DNA of 64,000 bases from Psilocybe azurescens (lineage: Eukaryota > Basidiomycota > Agaricomycetes > Agaricales > Agrocybaceae), in NCBI GenBank assembly GCA_023853785.1, contig JAJIRX010000677.1:51711-115710 (forward strand), given 5' to 3'. Below, piece after piece: positions 60,701-64,000 of this stretch. Position numbers and translations under genes: made by a program. Under the pieces are notes generated by a model. The model was given only the letters and a program-made list of their open reading frames with translations. It did no database searches and was not told where the DNA came from. Position 1 is the first letter of the stretch. Every line of letters begins with the position of its first letter.

Positions 60701-61708
60701 TGCTGAAAGTCAATCTCAATTTAACAATATGATTTAGATGTCCTTTTGGTCAATCAGACTGCGAACACCTTGCAGAATCTATGCTTGGACTTTGCCACAC
60801 TTGGCGATTTGAAGATCGTCGAGCGGCCTGCTGTTTATACTATTGCTCCTCATGGCTTCCAGAGTATCAAAGCTACAATAAAGGTTTCTTCGACGGAGAC
60901 TGGAGTTATCTTCGGAAGTATCCTCTGGGAGGGTCCTAATATGTCGGAAGCTTGTGTAATTCTCAATGATATTCACATCGATATCATGGACTACATCAAG
61001 CCAGCGTACTGTAATGAAGCTCAGGTATGATCTTCTTTCTATCTTTTCGCATATATTCAGCGAACAACCTTTTGTGTACAGTTCCGTAGCATGTGGACAG
61101 AGTTCGAATGGGAGAATCGCGTTAATGTGAACAACCCAATGTCGTAAGTCATAATTACCAGTTCTTTGTTGAATATCGTTCTCACACAAATCTGAATGTA
61201 CAGCGACCCTCGTGAATATTTGAAGCACGTTATGAAAGCCACCAACATGTCTTGCCTCACACCAGAAGGTGCCACGTCAGGAGAGTGCGACTTCTTGTCA
61301 GCGAATATGTACGCACGGAGTCTGTTCGGTAAGCTCACTTCTATTTCCAATTGCATTCTGAACTAACAGAATACATAGGTGAGGATGCTCTCGCCAATCT
61401 CAGTGTCGAACGCACGGAAAATGGTACGATCACTGGTCACGTGCGCATTCGTAGCAAAACCCAGGGCATCGCCCTCTCGCTGGGTGATAGGATTACGATG
61501 GGTGAGTTTGTCCTTTACGCGTTTTTGAGAACCGAACAACTGATTTTTGATATTTTAATAATTAGCTCAAAAGATAGCAAGCCCCTATCTGTGTAAACAG
61601 ACAGTTTGCATGCGTGCTATCCCTTGCTTTTGTGGATCTTTCTCTCTCTGTAGAACATTTTTTGTTAATCCGGAATTAATTATTCTTTGTGCCAGTGTCA
61701 TTTTGTGA
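57733..61708 (+). CDS. SEC26: Coatomer subunit beta (beta-COP), about 19 exons
   Basis: Beta-COP is a scaffold subunit of the COPI coat, binds Arf1-GTP and dilysine cargo, and works with delta-COP. Exons begin 57733-57897, 57947-58086, 58141-58162, 58215-58616, 58668-58779, 58835-58982 and 59041-59170, and continue to E19 at 61566. The start is [20 protein letters not shown]. The HEAT-repeat N-domain shows [40 protein letters not shown] and [20 protein letters not shown]. An acidic linker has [19 protein letters not shown]. The C-terminal appendage has [37 protein letters not shown] sequence, [20 protein letters not shown] and [21 protein letters not shown] base is missing at the CCCC run 59801-59804 and one is extra at GGG 60189-60191. 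The C-terminus runs to a stop at 61706-61708 or may end near 61596. One intron (58983-59040) starts with GC. Confidence 0.93.
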
Positions 61709-62428
61709 GCTGTGCTACGCATGGGTCTTGTTGGTCAACTACTACAGGTATTGTTCTTGCCCATTCTATTATCTTTTCACAGATTCGGCACCATCGGGCC
61801 CCGAACCATGCCAATAATATCGCCACCTTCTCACCGGCACCAGTCCGACACCAACAGAATCATGTTTAGTTGGCTTGAGTCCCTCGACGACTGCGCTTCT
61901 CTGACATTGCGGACTCTCGACTTGCTAGCTAGGTTTGAAGTAATACGACATCTAAGGCGCCGAATGGTACAGGAGAATCTGCACCAAATTAAGATCAGTC
62001 AGTGCATGTGAAATCCTGAGACTTCCATTCAATCCACTTACATTTAATTCGCTCCTTCTTCATACATATTTTTGCGTTGTGGTGCGATTTTTGCTACTTA
62101 CCAGTCAGCATGACCTCCGTGATTCATGATGGCCGCGAGCAATAGGGCCAAGATTTCGTCAGTCTCAACGGACCTGTACGCGAGCGTCTATTTCTGTCTG
62201 ATAGTGGTGCCGACTTGTACGGGTGCAATAGCTTTGCGTGATTCAACTTCTTGTCCCTAGCTCGGTCACAGTGTTCACTCGCCTCTGAGAGAATGGCATC
62301 GTGGGTTGAAATGTTGAGCACATATAAATGCGCAGCGGCTGGCTCTGACTCTATGCTAACATAGGCTTAAATCATCCTATCTACCCTCTTATTCAACTAG
62401 CTTGCAATTTGACGACCTAATACATAGG
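61709..62428. promoter_or_regulatory. Spacer between beta-COP and the small secreted protein gene
   Basis: A 99-residue plus-strand frame (61712-62011) starts right after the beta-COP stop and has no recognised domain. A TATAAA box lies at 62324-62329, about 100 bp upstream of the next start codon, and is the clearest TATA element in the window. No other gene is seen. Confidence 0.45.
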
Positions 62429-63290
62429 ATGGCTCGTTTCAACAAGCTTTTGGCCTTTCTCGGCGGATTTCTGGTTGCTGTGAATGCCGCTCCAGCGACC
62501 TCCGACAGTAATATTCTAACCCCTGCAGACATCATCAATGCTCTTGGAGTTGGCCTCGTGAAGGACATTAACGCCTTTATCACGGTACAATCACATTTTG
62601 CGACATTTACTCTTACTTGGACTCATGCGGCCTATTATAGCTCGATTCCTTAACAACTAATATCATCTCGTTAGTCCCCAAAATCTACATCTCCTCATCA
62701 TACACTGGCAGATCCTGATCTTCTGACCATACGTTTAGAGTCAATTTTGATGGTGAGTTCGTTGTTTATACAATCTGAGTAATATGCCACTTTTCTGGGC
62801 ATTGACGACCCCCAAACGATCTCAGTTAAAAATCCTCTTGCAATCGAATTAACCCTGGACAGTGTGAGCGCTGTCGCCGGCCTAAACGGTACCACCTTCG
62901 CAACTTTCACCCACAAATTCCTGCTCCAGGTCTTGTGGTCCCCCTCTTGCCACTAAAATTCTGGGACAATCAACAATGTCATGCTTCCCAGGGTGCGGAA
63001 GCGTCGCTTGTGATAATTCCGTTCGGTATCCTCGACCTTCCTGATACAAATGCTAATGTTCGGTAAGAGTTGATGCAGTTTGGTTGATACGGTCGTGCAG
63101 TAGGCGCTCTGCTTACACCTTACTATGCAGGGCGTTTACCATAGATGGATTTTTGGTACACCTATTCCTCTTGACGGTCTTAAACAGACAGCAGTTCCTA
63201 CCAAGTAAGCGATTTAAATACCGGTCACAGTTATCTCTAACATCCCCTTTCCTTATAATAAATAATAGCTATACCCTTGAACTTGACTGA
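62429..63290 (+). CDS. Small secreted protein of a mushroom-expanded family (several frame breaks)
   Basis: The N-terminus MARFNKLLAFLGGFLVAVNA is a signal peptide, followed by APATSDSNILTPADIINALG. After short introns come RVNFDVKNPLAIELTLDSVS, AVAGLNGTTFATFTHKF, GAEASLVIIPFGILDLPDTN, AFTIDGF and, at the end, NYTLELD. I recall this pattern from secreted proteins of Agaricomycetes: a VKNPL...ELT beta strand pair, a VPPLxT segment, QGAxASL and a C-terminal GLKQTxVPTNY. It also resembles a LEA-like domain fold. Frame must be corrected by one base at several short runs (around 62740, 62900-63000 and the T5 run at 63150-63154) to recover VVPPLATK, GTINNVMLPQGAEASL and LGTPIPLDGLKQTAVPT. The number of breaks is high, so either local sequence quality is poor or the gene is decaying. 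Start chosen at the signal-peptide Met. Confidence 0.65.
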
Positions 63291-64000
63291 GGGGCCTTTT
63301 AAAGTCATATCTATAAAGGGTGTAATTTGGATGCAGTGATAAAAGGGCTAGGCAGTGCGCATTTTGGAAAGGAACAAAGTAAATTTTGTAGTCATATCCT
63401 TGTGACTATCATATGATCCCTACTATTACCAATGTGTATGAAATCGTTACGATCTATAGTCTGGTAGTTTGATAGAAGTGTACGCGATTGCAAGCGACGC
63501 GTCGCTTCGCGTGGCACAACTTGGTCACGGGATATTCACTTGCTATCATGTGATGCGCAACTTGCCAAGATGCCGACTCCTCCGAAGTTACCCTTGTCAA
63601 ACCCTTTCTTAACTTCAAGCCAACCTTTCTTTTCGGCGACCTCTAATTTTTAGACATCTGGCACGTAAATGGCTCCTTCCTTTGAGATCTCCCTTGTATA
63701 CTTGTATATTCCGGCTGCTTAACGCTCAAATGGTTTTGGTTCATTGTGGGTCCCTTCGTAAACCAAGTTCTTTGCTCGAATCCCGTACTTTGTTACTTCT
63801 CTGCAAGGTAGGCCATCCCAGACCTTCCTACTCGCTCTTTGTACGTATCAGTTGGTGCTAAGTATTAAAGAGTAAACGAGGCGAGATGACGTTCGTATCC
63901 TGAACAGATCATATCCGAAGCTTAACGAATTAACTTTTTCACCGCGCATCAGGTGTCCAAATATTAGCATCAATGTACTCGGGAGCTGGTATTACTATTA
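63291..64000. other. 3' end of window without a recognised gene
   Basis: No open frame or domain stands out. The sequence is moderately AT-rich with short palindromes (GCAAGCGACGCGTCGCTTCGC at about 63489-63509). That inverted repeat, GCGACGCGTCGC, is perfect over its core. Nothing else is supported. Confidence 0.4.

Overview
This window looks like nuclear DNA of a filamentous basidiomycete, most likely an Agaricomycete. Genes are split by many short introns (about 45-65 nt, GT...AG with a C/T-rich 3' end) and lie on both strands. The protein families are typical of mushrooms: a long F-box protein with a Cys/His-rich C-terminus, a Kre9/Knh1-like Ser/Thr-rich GPI protein, a DUF6534 membrane protein relic and a small secreted protein. 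No rRNA, convincing tRNA, CRISPR, phage or bacterial-type operon is present. Gene models were read by eye, joining frames at splice sites.

Layout. 0-3.4 kb: nothing convincing. 3.4-4.7 kb: NIF3-family protein (+). 4.7-7.8 kb: scattered short frames only. 7.8-10.2 kb: TPX2-like spindle protein (+). 12.05-12.23 kb: 60-residue Cys-containing microprotein (+). 13.1-14.6 kb: enoyl-CoA hydratase/isomerase, 8 exons (+). 18.0-19.0 kb: ATP23 metalloprotease (+). 19.35-20.23 kb: Kre9-like GPI protein (+). 20.2-26.5 kb: gene-poor. 26.5-27.2 kb: CPYC glutaredoxin (+). 27.5-28.45 kb: DPM3 (+). 31.06-33.83 kb: F-box protein (+). 34.3-36.4 kb: Gfd2/YDR514C-type DEDD nuclease-fold protein (-). 37.7-39.7 kb: delta-COP (-). 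42.8-49.8 kb: three paralogous aldo/keto reductases, two tandem on the minus strand and one divergent on the plus strand. 50.85-51.7 and 53.3-54.2 kb: two paralogous C2H2 zinc-finger genes (+). 54.9-56.35 kb: decayed DUF6534 membrane protein (-). 57.7-61.7 kb: beta-COP (+). 62.4-63.3 kb: small secreted protein (+).

Functionally this is mostly a housekeeping stretch: COPI coat (two subunits 18 kb apart), mitochondrial protein biogenesis (ATP23), dolichol-phosphate-mannose synthesis (DPM3), redox (glutaredoxin, aldo/keto reductases), spindle assembly (TPX2) and cell-wall/surface proteins. Between these lie lineage-specific duplicated families. A recurring oddity is that many otherwise well-conserved genes, including both coatomer genes, need one-base corrections, mostly at homopolymer runs. 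That points to base-calling errors in the source assembly more than to pseudogenes, though a few loci may be truly decayed. I do not see a clear new defence or biosynthetic system. The best candidates for something undescribed are the zinc-finger pair, the aldo/keto reductase triplet and the microprotein.
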